A stretch of DNA of 33,958 nt from Deltaproteobacteria bacterium (GCA_019237115.1 JAFAHS010000513.1:1-33958), one strand, 5' to 3'. Shown: positions 17,781-26,664, counted from the stretch's first letter. Notes: generated by a model not told the origin, from the letters alone. Numbers and translations: made by a program.

Positions 17781-18503
17781 TTATCGGGCGCCGAATAGCC
17801 GGCCCGCTGCGTAGGTTATACTGGCGGCGACGACTCCGCTCAGCATGCTTTCCAGGCCGCTGCGCCACCACGAGCGACTGGTAATGACGGTCTTTGCCGC
17901 ACCGACCGCGAACAACACCAGAATGGTGACGATCGCGGAGGCAAGGATCCCGCGCGCCGGCTCTGTGAACAGATAAGGCGCAACCGGCACCGCGGCGCCG
18001 ACAAGGTACGAGACGCCGACGGTCAGGGCCGACCTGGTCGGTGACTCGAAGGCCTCGCTGGCGAAGCCCAACTCCTCGCGCATCATCACGTTGGCCCAGC
18101 GCTCCCGGTCTGCGGTGATGTGCCCGACGATTCTATCGAGCAGCTCACCGGAAAATCCCTTGCCGCGGTAGATGGTTCTGATCTCGTCACGTTCGCGTTC
18201 GGGCCACTTTTCGATTTCATCGCGTTCGCGAGCAATCTCGCTCTGGTGGAACTCAAATTCGGAGCGCGCGGAAATGAAAGCGGCCAGCCCCATCGAGACG
18301 GTGCCGCCGAGCATCTCCGCCAGGCCTGCCATGGTCACGATATGCGAGGAGGTAAACGCACCCGCGATACCCGAGGTCACTGCGAAGGAGGCGACCAGGC
18401 CGTCGTTAAGCCCGAGCATCAGGTCGCGCACCCAGCTCCCGCCGGCCGCATGAATCTCTTCAGTGTGGTGGTCGTACTCGCGCTTGCGGACGGTGAATGC
18501 CAT
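17781..18503 (-). CDS. VIT1/CCC1 family transporter
   Basis: This 240-residue membrane protein belongs to the VIT1/CCC1 family of iron and manganese exporters. The first helix reads WVRDLMLGLNDGLVASFAVTSGIAGAF (24-50) and the second AGLAEMLGGTVSMGLAAFISARSEFEF (59-85), both classical. The Glu-rich cytoplasmic loop (about 86-147, many E and D) is where plant VIT1 binds metal, and three more helices follow. The ATG at 18503 is preferred over a longer frame that overlaps the upstream kinase gene. It begins 17 bases after the WaaP-like kinase stop, so the two form an operon. Confidence 0.92.
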   Translation of the reverse strand: MAFTVRKREYDHHTEEIHAAGGSWVRDLMLGLNDGLVASFAVTSGIAGAFTSSHIVTMAGLAEMLGGTVSMGLAAFISARSEFEFHQSEIARERDEIEKWPERERDEIRTIYRGKGFSGELLDRIVGHITADRERWANVMMREELGFASEAFESPTRSALTVGVSYLVGAAVPVAPYLFTEPARGILASAIVTILVLFAVGAAKTVITSRSWWRSGLESMLSGVVAASITYAAGRLFGAR

Positions 18504-18520
18504 AAGAGTTCGTCCGCCGC

Positions 18521-19366
18521 CTAACCGCGCACCGAGTCCACGCCGGAGGCTTCGGTACGCGGAGGATGGGTGGTCGCGAGCGGGCGGGCCGCGCGGCGCC
18601 AATGGCGGCGCTCCATTTGCTCGCGCAGAACCAATAGCTGGTGGACGATTTTGCGCGCCTCGGCGCGCTCCGGTTTGCCGCCAAGATAAGCGTATAGAAA
18701 GGCGAGGCGGGCGGCACGGCACAGGAAGCGCCCTATGCTGCGATCGAGATGGATCAGGTTGCGCGCTCGCCGCGGCCATCCGACCCGGCGCAGACGGCGG
18801 AAATCCTCCAGGTCTAGGAACCACACCCGGAACCCCTGCCCCTCGTCATCCGCAACCATCACGTTGGTTTCCTGCAGATCACGCGTGTAGAGCCGGGCAT
18901 CGTGGATGCGCCGGACCTGGCGTGCGACGTTGTCCAGAATCCGACGACGCCGGCGTGCATCGCGGCCCTTGATTTGACCCGGTCCGAGCGCGAAGCGACT
19001 CAGCGTGTCGCCATCGAGCAGCGCTTCACTCACCAAATACGACGCGTGAACCGCCCCTCTGCCAACCGTCTCCGCCGCTGCCAGCGGGCTGGGATGCGGA
19101 ATTCCAGCCGCATCAAGCAACGCAGCCCCCTTCAGGGCACGCTGCGCCGGTGAACCGCCAATCGGCATGAGCGCCGCCCGCAGCCACGAGGTCGGCGCCG
19201 ACCGCTTGATAAAGACCGCGCTGCCATCGGCCAACCGGAGCACCCCGGCGAGCGTACGCCCCTCGGACTTGACGGGGGTGAAGGCAGGGCTCCCGATAAG
19301 TTCCTCGGCGTGCTCCGCAACCTCGCGCCAGCGCGGTGCGCGAGCGTACAGCACTTGCGTGCGCAT
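18521..19366 (-). CDS. WaaP/InaA (lipopolysaccharide kinase) family protein
   Basis: This 281-residue protein has a protein-kinase-like fold in the style of Kdo/WaaP heptose kinases and InaA. The VFIKR strand supplies the ATP-binding Lys (K54), the catalytic loop reads YTRDLQETN with D163 and N168, and the metal-binding Asp is D185 in FLDLEDFR. Family members phosphorylate sugars of the lipopolysaccharide core, or are uncharacterised. The ATG at 19364-19366 has no strong ribosome site. It precedes the VIT gene. A helical tail rich in Arg follows the kinase core. The substrate is inferred only from the family. Confidence 0.83.
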   Translation of the reverse strand: MRTQVLYARAPRWREVAEHAEELIGSPAFTPVKSEGRTLAGVLRLADGSAVFIKRSAPTSWLRAALMPIGGSPAQRALKGAALLDAAGIPHPSPLAAAETVGRGAVHASYLVSEALLDGDTLSRFALGPGQIKGRDARRRRRILDNVARQVRRIHDARLYTRDLQETNVMVADDEGQGFRVWFLDLEDFRRLRRVGWPRRARNLIHLDRSIGRFLCRAARLAFLYAYLGGKPERAEARKIVHQLLVLREQMERRHWRRAARPLATTHPPRTEASGVDSVRG

Positions 19367-19440
19367 CCTACGAAAGCCTATCGGTTTGGCGACTGGCGCG
19401 CGATCGAGTTGGCGGGCACGCTCAGCGGCCGCGTGGAACG

Positions 19441-19995
19441 CTACTGAATGACGCCACAGGCGATGCGGGCACCGCCTCCGCCGAGCGGCTTGGGTTGATC
19501 GGAGTAGTTGTCTCCGCCCTCGTGGATCATGATGGAATGGCCCGTCACATCTTTAACACCCAGCCGCGGGGCCAACACCGGCAGGGTGGCTTTTCCGTCG
19601 GCGCCAACCACCAGCGGCGGCAAGTCACCCAGGTGACCATCGGCGTCGTAAGGACCGAGATGTTTTTTCGATTGCGCCGGATCGAGGTGTCCGCCGGCGG
19701 CGAAGCCCGCGGCCATCTTGCCTTCATTCTCGGCGGGTCCGCATGCGGGCTTGGCGTGAATGTGGAATCCGTGCACACCTGGAGAAAGACCGGAAAGGTC
19801 GGGAGTGATCAGAAGGCCCCATTTGCTGTCCGCAAACGTCACGGTCCCGAGGCTGGTTCCCGTGCCGCTGGCGCTTATCGCGGTAACGGTCGCCTTCGCG
19901 CTGTCGGCATGAGCCGTCGCCGTCATCGACAGCGTGACCGAGCAGATGACGAGCAATAAGGAGGTCGATGCGGTTGCCAGGTTCATGCGGCTCAT
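19441..19995 (-). CDS. sodC: Cu/Zn superoxide dismutase (SodC type)
   Basis: This 184-residue enzyme converts superoxide to oxygen and peroxide in the periplasm. It has a signal peptide (core at about 12-24, likely cut after AHA at residue 30). Cu ligands are H78 and H80 (GFHIH), H103 and H158 (IMIHEGGD); H103 also bridges to Zn, with H112, H121 and D124 as the other Zn ligands. C85 and C180 make the conserved disulfide. AAGGAGA at 20007-20001 lies five bases before the ATG. It lies 80 bases after a luciferase-like gene on the same strand. Confidence 0.95.
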   Translation of the reverse strand: MSRMNLATASTSLLLVICSVTLSMTATAHADSAKATVTAISASGTGTSLGTVTFADSKWGLLITPDLSGLSPGVHGFHIHAKPACGPAENEGKMAAGFAAGGHLDPAQSKKHLGPYDADGHLGDLPPLVVGADGKATLPVLAPRLGVKDVTGHSIMIHEGGDNYSDQPKPLGGGGARIACGVIQ

Positions 19996-20075
19996 TCTGG
20001 TCTCCTTCGCCGGTCCGCGCTCTGGTCGGGCCGGGCGTGCGATGCACCGCCGTGACGCGGCGCCTTGTACAAGCT

Positions 20076-21095
20076 CTATCCGTTGAATCTGCGCGTGAGT
20101 TTGCGCCACTCGGCATCGTCGAGGCCGGCGCGATAAGGAATGTAAAACCCGACCCTATCCAGCAGCCCGTCGTAACGCCGCATCACCTTGTCGGCAATGT
20201 CGTCGTAGCTACCAACCACCGCGTAGGTATCGAGCATCTCGTCGGTGATTTCCTTTGCCATCCCACCCCAATCGCCTTGCGCCGCCTTGTGATTTAAGCG
20301 CGCCGACACCTCGCCCCATCCGTGCATGTCGAGGACCACCTTGTAGGTCCTGGTCGAGGCATAGAACGCTATCTGCTGGCGAACCCCGGCCTTGGCGCGT
20401 TCGATTTCATCCTGATTGCGACCCACTATCACGAACGCGGTCGTGCCTATCTGGAAATCCTTGCGACTGCGTCCCGCCTTCTTGAGTCCTTGTTCGACGT
20501 GCGGAAGCACGAACTCGCGCAGATACTTCGGCGAGTTGAAAGGGTGCGCGTGCAACCCATCGCACAGCTCTCCGGCCAGGCGCAGGATGTATTCGTTCAC
20601 CCCGGCGATCCAGATCGGGATGTCCGGGTGATCGTGCTTCGGTGGCGTAAAGAACGGGGTCATCAGTGAGAAGTTGTAATACTTGCCCTCGAATTTGAGC
20701 CTCGTTCCACCTTCCGCCCAGCACTTGAAAATCGCGCGCAAGGACAAAACGTATTCGCGCAGGCGGGGCACCGGCGCTTCCCATTTGACGCTGAAGCGAC
20801 GTTCATTGTGGCCCTTCACCTGGGTGCCGAGGCCCAGGATGAATCGGCCCTCCGACATTCCGGCCAGGTCCCACGCGGTATAGGCCATCGCCATCGGGCT
20901 ACGCGGAAAAGCAATCGCGACCGAAGGCCCCATCTTGATGCGCCTGGTATGCTCGGCAATAAGTGCGAGGGGAAGAAACCCGTCGTTGCCGGCTTCTGCG
21001 GTCCAGATCGCATCAAACCCGGCGTCTTCTGCCGCCTTGGCCGCCGCGGGAACGTCGCGCAGATTGCGCGTGGAAAGACCGGTGTCGAGTTTCAT
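20076..21095 (-). CDS. LLM class F420-dependent oxidoreductase (TIGR03617-like)
   Basis: This 339-residue TIM-barrel protein belongs to the luciferase-like class, most like F420-dependent members. It shows [14 protein letters not shown] (21-34), [40 protein letters not shown] across strands 3-4, [10 protein letters not shown] and a terminal segment ending WRKLTRRF. The [11 protein letters not shown] loop is the cofactor phosphate site. The ATG at 21093-21095 follows GAGGTGA. It is not similar enough to the LLM protein at 4359 to be a recent duplicate. Substrate unknown; F420 use is inferred from family resemblance. The gap of 80 bases to sodC leaves co-transcription possible. Confidence 0.9.
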   Translation of the reverse strand: MKLDTGLSTRNLRDVPAAAKAAEDAGFDAIWTAEAGNDGFLPLALIAEHTRRIKMGPSVAIAFPRSPMAMAYTAWDLAGMSEGRFILGLGTQVKGHNERRFSVKWEAPVPRLREYVLSLRAIFKCWAEGGTRLKFEGKYYNFSLMTPFFTPPKHDHPDIPIWIAGVNEYILRLAGELCDGLHAHPFNSPKYLREFVLPHVEQGLKKAGRSRKDFQIGTTAFVIVGRNQDEIERAKAGVRQQIAFYASTRTYKVVLDMHGWGEVSARLNHKAAQGDWGGMAKEITDEMLDTYAVVGSYDDIADKVMRRYDGLLDRVGFYIPYRAGLDDAEWRKLTRRFNG

Positions 21096-21157
21096 GAGCG
21101 AGTCACCTCTGCATCAGAAAACCAGGAGGCGATGGTAACAAAGCTTCCGCGCGACTG

Positions 21158-21180
21158 AAAAGGGAAGTTGCGTCAACTCC
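21158..21180 (-). terminator. Weak intrinsic terminator after the glycerophosphodiesterase gene
   Basis: Read on the reverse strand, GGAGTTG (21180-21174), a three-base loop and CAACTTC (21170-21164) form a 7-bp stem with one G-T pair, followed by CCC and four T residues (21161-21158). It lies about 35 bases after the stop of the GDPD gene and before the LLM gene. Confidence 0.4.
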
Positions 21181-21213
21181 TGCTGCGACGGTTTTTGAAA
21201 TCGACACGCTCCC

Positions 21214-22068
21214 TCATTTGAACGGCTCCCTGGCACGGGCGACCCGCAGCGCGCGGGCCGGAAAATCCGAGATGAGGCCGTCGACGCCGTATTCGAGAAG
21301 CTGATTCATTTCACTCTCTTCGTTCACCGTCCACACATGTAGTTCAACGCCAACCCGATGCGCGAATTCCACGCTTTCGGTCGTCACCAGCCGCCATCCG
21401 TGGTACTCGGGTGGAATTTGCAGCGCGGCGCCGCGCGGCTCATAGCCGGGACGGTACCCCGCCATCGCCTGCAGGAACTCCGCCACTTCGCCAGACGGAA
21501 AGTTGGTAGGGATTTGAGGAGCAAGGCGGCGAACCGCGCTGATGGGCTCGTCTAACTCAGAAGCGATCAGCACCCTGCGGCGCAGGCCGCTCGCGTCGAC
21601 GGTCGCGAGCAGCTGCGACACCAGGCTCGTCTGCTTGATCTCGATGACGTAGTTTACATCGCCAAACGCCCCCAGCACCTCAATCAGGCGGGGAACTTTT
21701 ATGGATCGCCCACGAAACGGAAATGTCGCCCCTCCGTCAAAGGTCAGCATATGGCCCGCGTCGGCGGCCTGAATCTCCGCCCAGTTCGTTTCGCGAATCA
21801 GCGCGTCGCGTCCGCAGGTACGGTTCAGTCCCTCATCGTGCGACACGACGATCTCCCCGTCACGGCTCATGTGCACGTCCAGTTCCAGGTAGAGGGCGCC
21901 GGCGCGGACCGCCTGCTCGAAGGAGACCATGGTGTTTTCCGGAAACTCCCCGGAGGCGCCGCGATGGGCAAAAATCCGTGGCCGTGGCGGGGCAAAAAAG
22001 TCGCTGTCGAATGTGCGGCTCACTCGGGGTTTACGTGCCGGTTCGGAAACAGCGGCCGCTTGGAACAA
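21214..22068 (-). CDS. Glycerophosphodiester phosphodiesterase family protein
   Basis: This 284-residue TIM-barrel enzyme of the GDPD family hydrolyses glycerophosphodiesters to glycerol-3-phosphate and an alcohol. The catalytic His-Arg pair is H35-R36 in AHRGASGEFPENT, with metal ligands E62 and D64 in LELDVHMSRDG and the second catalytic His H77 in VVSHD. The C-terminal strand reads HVWTVNEESEM and DGLISDFPARA. There is no signal peptide, so it is probably cytoplasmic. The start is TTG at 22068, 11 bases after the M23 peptidase stop; a GTG at 22023 is a weaker choice. It likely shares a transcript with the peptidase. Confidence 0.9.
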   Translation of the reverse strand: MFQAAAVSEPARKPRVSRTFDSDFFAPPRPRIFAHRGASGEFPENTMVSFEQAVRAGALYLELDVHMSRDGEIVVSHDEGLNRTCGRDALIRETNWAEIQAADAGHMLTFDGGATFPFRGRSIKVPRLIEVLGAFGDVNYVIEIKQTSLVSQLLATVDASGLRRRVLIASELDEPISAVRRLAPQIPTNFPSGEVAEFLQAMAGYRPGYEPRGAALQIPPEYHGWRLVTTESVEFAHRVGVELHVWTVNEESEMNQLLEYGVDGLISDFPARALRVARAREPFK

Positions 22069-22079
22069 CTTCGCTCGCG

Positions 22080-23522
22080 CTACATCGCGCCTTCGTGAGA
22101 ACCGGAGCCGTTGGGAGCGAAGTCACCAGACGAACGAATCGCGGCATGATTGCCGCTGCGACGCAGATGACCAATGGTCAGGTGATAGCCTCCCGATGCG
22201 CGCCCCACGCGGGGAGTGAAGCGGACGCCGAGATCCGGAAGCTTTGCGAGCGCCAGTTCATAATGATGCCGCAGGTCGTTGAACAACTCGCGCATCCGCG
22301 GAGACACCTGATGGTTTACCCCCAAGGTCTCGGTTAGCGGATTGACATAGTTGCCGTCGCGCTCGAGAGCAAAATGGAGGTGCGGTCCGGTGGACAACCC
22401 GGTCGAACCGACCCAGCCTATGACCTGACCCATGTGCACCCACGCGTTCTCATGAACATCGGGACTGATCCCCGAAAGGTGTCCGTAGATGCTGGTCATT
22501 CCGCGTTGATGCTCGATGCGAATCGCGTTGCCCAGTTCTCCCGCCCAGCCGGCCTGTTCCACCTTGCCATCGGCCACCGCTCTGACCGGAGTACCGTATT
22601 CCGCGACCAGATCGACTCCCACGTGCGGCCTATAGATGTGCAGAAGTGGATGATAACGATGGAAGGTAAAGCCCGAGGAGATGTACTGAAAATTGAGCGG
22701 GAAACGCAGGGATTGCGGACCAAGCGCATGTCCTTGCTCATCGTAAAGGTGGGCGGTGCCATGTTCGTCACGAAACGCATAAGCGCTAAGCGTGCGCGAG
22801 CCGAAATGGACTTGAGCCGCTTCCACGTCTCCCACCAGATGATAGGTGCCGTCGCGGCTTACCTTCTCCTGGTAGATAACCTTTACTCCCGAACCAGGCT
22901 TCAACTGCGCCACGCCGCTGCGGTCGGTGAACGCATCGAGCAGCGAGTCCGCGACTGGTGAAGGAACTCCGTGACGCGCTGCCGCACGCTTAAAGTCTTC
23001 TTTCACCTCGAAACTCATCTGCACGGGTCTGATGTAATACTCGATGGGAAGCGCCGCTGCCTTGATCACCATATTGCCGAGGTTGGCAACCGTGACGCTG
23101 GTCTGCAAATCAACATCGTACTTGAGACCGCGCAACTCACCGGTCTCCGGATCCTTGTAGAGCGTCAGCGGATGATCGCGAGAGAGAACGCGGGTCGCCG
23201 CGACACTCTGGAAGACCAGACTCCAGCGCTGCGCCTCATCCGAGTCGATACCCGCATCGCGCAGGTAAGCGGCGACTGAGGCGGAGCGATCGAGGGTGAG
23301 GCTTATGGTTATAGCAGTCGGCGCAGGATCGGCGGCGGCTTCCGGAGCTTCCAGGGCGGTCACTTCCGGGCGGCCCGCAAAAATGTCGCCGAGCGTAAGG
23401 GGCGCGGTCTGCGTGTCGGGGCGCACAAAAAGATGCAACGCTGCGATCGTGGCCAAGACACCAACAACCAACGCGGTCAGGGCACGGATAAGCCCCTCTC
23501 TGCTTCTCCCCCGAGAATGCAT
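22080..23522 (-). CDS. M23 family (LytM-type) metallopeptidase
   Basis: With the ATG at 23522, this is a 480-residue inner-membrane-anchored peptidase (signal anchor about residues 12-32) with a LytM domain near 270-400. Zn ligands are H300 and D304 (HVGVD) and H383 in HLH (381-383), with H348 in YGHLSG as catalytic. All are present, so it should be an active D,D- or cross-link-cleaving endopeptidase, unlike EnvC-type activators. The preceding region has a LysM/OapA-like module (LDRSASVAAYLRDAGIDSDEAQRWS). An in-frame ATG at 23594 would add 24 residues, but that stretch is AT-rich and fits a promoter region better. The gene is divergent from ruvX. Confidence 0.9.
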   Translation of the reverse strand: MHSRGRSREGLIRALTALVVGVLATIAALHLFVRPDTQTAPLTLGDIFAGRPEVTALEAPEAAADPAPTAITISLTLDRSASVAAYLRDAGIDSDEAQRWSLVFQSVAATRVLSRDHPLTLYKDPETGELRGLKYDVDLQTSVTVANLGNMVIKAAALPIEYYIRPVQMSFEVKEDFKRAAARHGVPSPVADSLLDAFTDRSGVAQLKPGSGVKVIYQEKVSRDGTYHLVGDVEAAQVHFGSRTLSAYAFRDEHGTAHLYDEQGHALGPQSLRFPLNFQYISSGFTFHRYHPLLHIYRPHVGVDLVAEYGTPVRAVADGKVEQAGWAGELGNAIRIEHQRGMTSIYGHLSGISPDVHENAWVHMGQVIGWVGSTGLSTGPHLHFALERDGNYVNPLTETLGVNHQVSPRMRELFNDLRHHYELALAKLPDLGVRFTPRVGRASGGYHLTIGHLRRSGNHAAIRSSGDFAPNGSGSHEGAM

Positions 23523-23613
23523 CGGGCGCCAAATTAAGGCATTTAGCTTGCGAAAGCAACTACTTGCGACGATTTCTTTAACATCTCGCGACATTTTATA
23601 GGTGTTCCGTCGA

Positions 23614-23627
23614 CCCTACCTGTAGGG
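23614..23627. promoter_or_regulatory. Perfect dyad just upstream of ruvX
   Basis: CCCTAC (23614-23619) and GTAGGG (23622-23627) flank CT, ten bases before the ruvX ATG and between ruvX and the divergent peptidase gene. It could be an operator or a small hairpin near the ruvX ribosome site. AT-rich sequence lies just before it (TATAGG at 23597-23602 is a weak -10 candidate). Confidence 0.35.
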
Positions 23628-23637
23628 ACGTTCCAAC

Positions 23638-24054
23638 ATGGCTATCATCGCAATCGACTTCGGAAAGCGCCGCATTGGTCTCGCTATCGCCGAGTCGGCA
23701 GACTCTCTTGCTTATCCCTTGGCCACCATCACCCGGGTTTCCCTTGAGAAGGACCTCGAGCAGCTAAGAAGCTGGATCAGCTCGCGTGCCGTGAGCCGGC
23801 TGGTGGTTGGTCTGCCGCTCAACATGGACGGCAGCGAAGGTCCCTCTGCCCAGGCCGCGCGGACCTTTGGAGCACAACTGGCGACCCATTTGCGTTTGCC
23901 CGTCGACTACACCGACGAGCGCTTGACCAGTTTCGAAGCACGCGAGCGGCTCTCGAATCATGGCGGCAAGTGGCGTCGCAAAACCGCCGTCGACGCCGTA
24001 GCTGCCACGATCATACTTGAGGAATGGCTCGCGGCCCATCGAAATTCGTCATAA
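23638..24054 (+). CDS. ruvX: RuvX/YqgF Holliday junction resolvase-like protein
   Basis: This 138-residue RNase H-fold nuclease is involved in rRNA processing and was proposed as a Holliday junction resolvase. Metal-binding acidic residues are D7 (AIDFGKRRIG), E94 (TDERLTS) and D119 (AVDAVAA), and VVGLPLNMDGSEG (57-69) is the family signature. The length is standard. The ATG at 23638 opens a two-gene unit with mltG; ruvX and mltG adjacency is frequent in bacteria. Its stop codon lies inside the first copy of a 22-bp tandem repeat. Confidence 0.95.
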   Translation: MAIIAIDFGKRRIGLAIAESADSLAYPLATITRVSLEKDLEQLRSWISSRAVSRLVVGLPLNMDGSEGPSAQAARTFGAQLATHLRLPVDYTDERLTSFEARERLSNHGGKWRRKTAVDAVAATIILEEWLAAHRNSS

Positions 24055-24084
24055 TCCCATAGGAAATTCGTCATAATCGTGTAG
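24041..24084 (+). repeat. 22-bp tandem duplication over the ruvX stop
   Basis: GAAATTCGTCATAATC occurs at 24041-24056 and again at 24063-24078, with a total unit of 22 bases that differs at only three positions (CCA versus GTG), both units ending TAG. The first copy encodes the last residues and stop of ruvX; the second is noncoding and sits before mltG. This looks like a recent slippage or template-switch event. Confidence 0.8.
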
Positions 24085-24112
24085 GGAGGCCAGCGCGCCG
24101 GGCACCATCCGA

Positions 24113-25150
24113 ATGCGGAAGCTGAAAGCAATCATCGCTCTACTGGGACTCGCAGCGATCGCCTTCGCAGCAATTGCGGCATTTGAATTCTATTGGCTGA
24201 CCCCGACGGAGATTTTCGCGACTCCCCGCGACATAACAATCGAAAAAGGTGAATCGTTCCGATCGGTCGCCCGCAAGCTCGCCGCGGCGGGCGCAGTTCG
24301 CAGCGCCCTCGCTACGCAACTCTATGGACAGTTCACGGGGACCGCGCTTCGGATCAAGCCGGGAAATTACGAGTTCAAAGGCGGGGAACGAATTCCGGAC
24401 GTGATGCACCACCTGGTCGCGGGCGACTTCATAATCGTAACGGTCGTCATACCTGAGGGTCTGACGGTTCATCAGATCGGGGAGCGCCTGGAGGCTGCGG
24501 GCTTGGTGTGCCAAGGCGATTTCGAGAATGCCGCGCGCGACGGTCCGCTGGTCCACGCGCTGGGACTCCTGCCACTAGGGGCGGAGGGTTACCTGTTTCC
24601 AGCGACCTACCGTTTTTCACCGCACGCCTCGGCCGACGAGATCCTGTTTGCGATGCTGTCGCGATTCTTTCGGGTGCTGACACCGCGGGTGGAAGCGCGA
24701 ATGTACGAGCTGGGACTGAACACGCGGCAGGTGGTGACCATGGCCTCGATCGTCGAGCGGGAGGCCAAAGTACCGGGGGAACGGCCGCTGATCGCCGGGG
24801 TGTTTTACAATCGGCTCAACCTGGGAATGCCGCTTCAATCCGATCCGACCGCTGAGTATAGTTTCGACGGAACCGTCGGTGCAGCCGCCCAGGCAGTGAA
24901 AACTCCCAGCGCATTCAACACCTACGAGATAGCAGGTCTTCCGCCGGGGCCGATCGCGAGTCCGGGACTGAAGTCGATCCAAGCCGCTCTGTACCCGGCG
25001 CAATCGAATTTCCTTTATTTCGTGGCCCGCGACGACGGAACTCATGTGTTTTCCAAAACCTTCACCGACCACAAGCGCGCCATCCTGGCGAGCACCAAGG
25101 CCCGCCGGTCCAACGCCGCGCGTCCTCTCGCCGCTGGCCGAGCCGATTAG
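24113..25150 (+). CDS. mltG: Endolytic murein transglycosylase MltG (YceG)
   Basis: This 345-residue inner-membrane protein cleaves nascent peptidoglycan strands and so sets their length. One N-terminal helix (about 5-24) anchors it, a LysM-like subdomain follows (ITIEKGESFRSVARKLAAAG), and the catalytic domain contains EGYLFPATY (158-166), the active Glu E215 in ASIVEREA (211-218), FYNRLNLGMPLQSDPT (231-246) and GLPPGPIASPG. The ATG at 24113 lacks a nearby ribosome site; GGGAGG lies about 24 bases upstream. It lies 58 bases after ruvX and 14 before the next gene. Confidence 0.95.
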   Translation: MRKLKAIIALLGLAAIAFAAIAAFEFYWLTPTEIFATPRDITIEKGESFRSVARKLAAAGAVRSALATQLYGQFTGTALRIKPGNYEFKGGERIPDVMHHLVAGDFIIVTVVIPEGLTVHQIGERLEAAGLVCQGDFENAARDGPLVHALGLLPLGAEGYLFPATYRFSPHASADEILFAMLSRFFRVLTPRVEARMYELGLNTRQVVTMASIVEREAKVPGERPLIAGVFYNRLNLGMPLQSDPTAEYSFDGTVGAAAQAVKTPSAFNTYEIAGLPPGPIASPGLKSIQAALYPAQSNFLYFVARDDGTHVFSKTFTDHKRAILASTKARRSNAARPLAAGRAD

Positions 25151-25152
25151 GC

Positions 25153-25158
25153 TATAAT
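25153..25158 (+). promoter_or_regulatory. TATAAT box six bases before a GTG start
   Basis: A perfect TATAAT lies between the mltG stop and the GTG at 25165. If used, transcription would begin at or next to the start codon, giving a leaderless mRNA for the MoxR cluster. No good -35 box is seen, so this is tentative. Confidence 0.3.
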
Positions 25159-25164
25159 TCCATC

Positions 25165-26640
25165 GTGCCTAATCCGGTCGAGATTCTAAGCCGTACGAGC
25201 GGTCGCATCGCCAAGGTCGCGGCGGCGCGTACCCTTGCGCACGCAGTGCTACCCGCTGCCGTGGCCGCCACCCTGGCGGTGACGCTCGATCCGCTCGGGC
25301 AGGTAACCTGGCAGAAATGGGGCTACGTGCTCAGTCCGGCGGGCGCTCAAATTCTGGCCGGTTCTCTGGCGGCTATCGCGCTCCTCTCGGTAATCACGGC
25401 CGCGCTGCTTGCGTGGCGCGCCTACCTCGGTGCCCGCGATTTTGTCGCCGCCGCCGCCCAAGTCGACGAAGCGGTGGGTGGCCATCAGCAGATCCTTACC
25501 TTTGCGACACTGGTGGACCCTGCGGCGCCGGAGGCGGCAAGAGCTGGCCGCTCTCCACTCTTTCCACTTTTGTGGAAACGCGCAATCTCGTTTTTGGAGA
25601 CATTTGATGCCCGCCGCGCATTTCCGTTCGGGCTCGGCCGTCCGATCATGCGATCGTCGCTTCTGACCCTCGTCATCGCTGTCGCGATGGTGCTTGCAAC
25701 CCTCAGCCTGGTTCACCAGCCATCGCCGCTGCACAGGGAAGCGATGAAGTTGCGCGAGAGCGCCAGTGAAATCGAGAAATCCTCCGCCGGGCCTGGGGAT
25801 CTCGCACTTGCCAGCAGCTTGCGCAATGTCGCCGATGAACTCGAGAATCCCCGATTGCCCCCGGAGCAAAAGCTGAAGCGCCTTCAGGAAGTGATGCAGC
25901 AGGTCGCATCGCGCGGCGAGCAGGGCAATGGCAAGGGGAAGGGCCAGGGCGGCGGCGGAACCGCGGCTTCCAAACAAGCTAGGAGCCAGGGCACGGGCGA
26001 AGGCGGCGCGGGTTCCACGAATGGTTCGGGCCAGGGCTCGGGACACAATCAGGCCAGTACCGGCGCAGGACAAAACGAAAAAGGCGAGAAGGGCAATTCC
26101 ATCGAGCTTCAAAACGAACTCGCCAAGGCCGAAGCCCAGGTCGAAGAAGCAAAGAGTCCTGCGCAGAAGCCCTCATCGGGCGGTGACCAAAGCAAGGGCG
26201 AAGCGCCCGAAGCCGGAAAGGGAACCGAGCAGAAAGCGGCGGGTAATCAGCCAAATCCGAACCAGGCGGGCAATACTCCGATGCAGGGTGCCAACGCCAG
26301 CCGCAATCTCCCGCAGCCGGGGGGCAATAACCAGCAGGCCGGCACGGACCAGGGATCAAACCAGGGTGACACTCGATTGGGTGAATTTCCCACGCCGACC
26401 AAGACCCAACGCTTTTCGAAGGGCGGAAGCGATGCGCTTAGTATTCACGATGCGCGCTACGTCATGTTTCGGCTCCCCAACGCAATCCCGGTCGGGTCCG
26501 GAGGAACGACCGTTATCGATCCGAACCGGACCAGGGCAACAACGCCCTACGTCAACGCTCCGCTCAAAGAGACGAGCAGCGATGCTCCTCCGGATGAGCG
26601 GCAACTGGTTCCACCGCGCTATCGCGATTTGATTCACTAG
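25165..26640 (+). CDS. Membrane protein with long Gly/Gln/Asn-rich region, first gene of MoxR cluster
   Basis: I do not recognise a named family with confidence. This 491-residue protein has three hydrophobic segments (about 25-42, 62-86 and 163-183). Between the second and third is a conserved-looking amphipathic part (QVDEAVGGHQQILTFATL...WKRAISFLETFDARRAFPF) that recalls membrane proteins seen beside MoxR/vWA genes. After a helical stretch (186-250) comes about 155 residues of low-complexity Gly, Gln, Asn, Ser and Lys, with few hydrophobics. A folded tail follows, ending ERQLVPPRYRDLIH. The start is GTG at 25165. It precedes moxR by 24 bases. A scaffold or assembly-client role is inferred from context only. 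Confidence 0.72.
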   Translation: MPNPVEILSRTSGRIAKVAAARTLAHAVLPAAVAATLAVTLDPLGQVTWQKWGYVLSPAGAQILAGSLAAIALLSVITAALLAWRAYLGARDFVAAAAQVDEAVGGHQQILTFATLVDPAAPEAARAGRSPLFPLLWKRAISFLETFDARRAFPFGLGRPIMRSSLLTLVIAVAMVLATLSLVHQPSPLHREAMKLRESASEIEKSSAGPGDLALASSLRNVADELENPRLPPEQKLKRLQEVMQQVASRGEQGNGKGKGQGGGGTAASKQARSQGTGEGGAGSTNGSGQGSGHNQASTGAGQNEKGEKGNSIELQNELAKAEAQVEEAKSPAQKPSSGGDQSKGEAPEAGKGTEQKAAGNQPNPNQAGNTPMQGANASRNLPQPGGNNQQAGTDQGSNQGDTRLGEFPTPTKTQRFSKGGSDALSIHDARYVMFRLPNAIPVGSGGTTVIDPNRTRATTPYVNAPLKETSSDAPPDERQLVPPRYRDLIH

Positions 26641-26664
26641 GCAGAGGAGCGACGAGGACAAGGG

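Noticed and set aside
24041..24084. The duplicated 22-bp unit as a CRISPR or attachment-site repeat
   Set aside because: Only two adjacent copies, no spacer, and no cas or integrase genes; a simple tandem duplication explains it.
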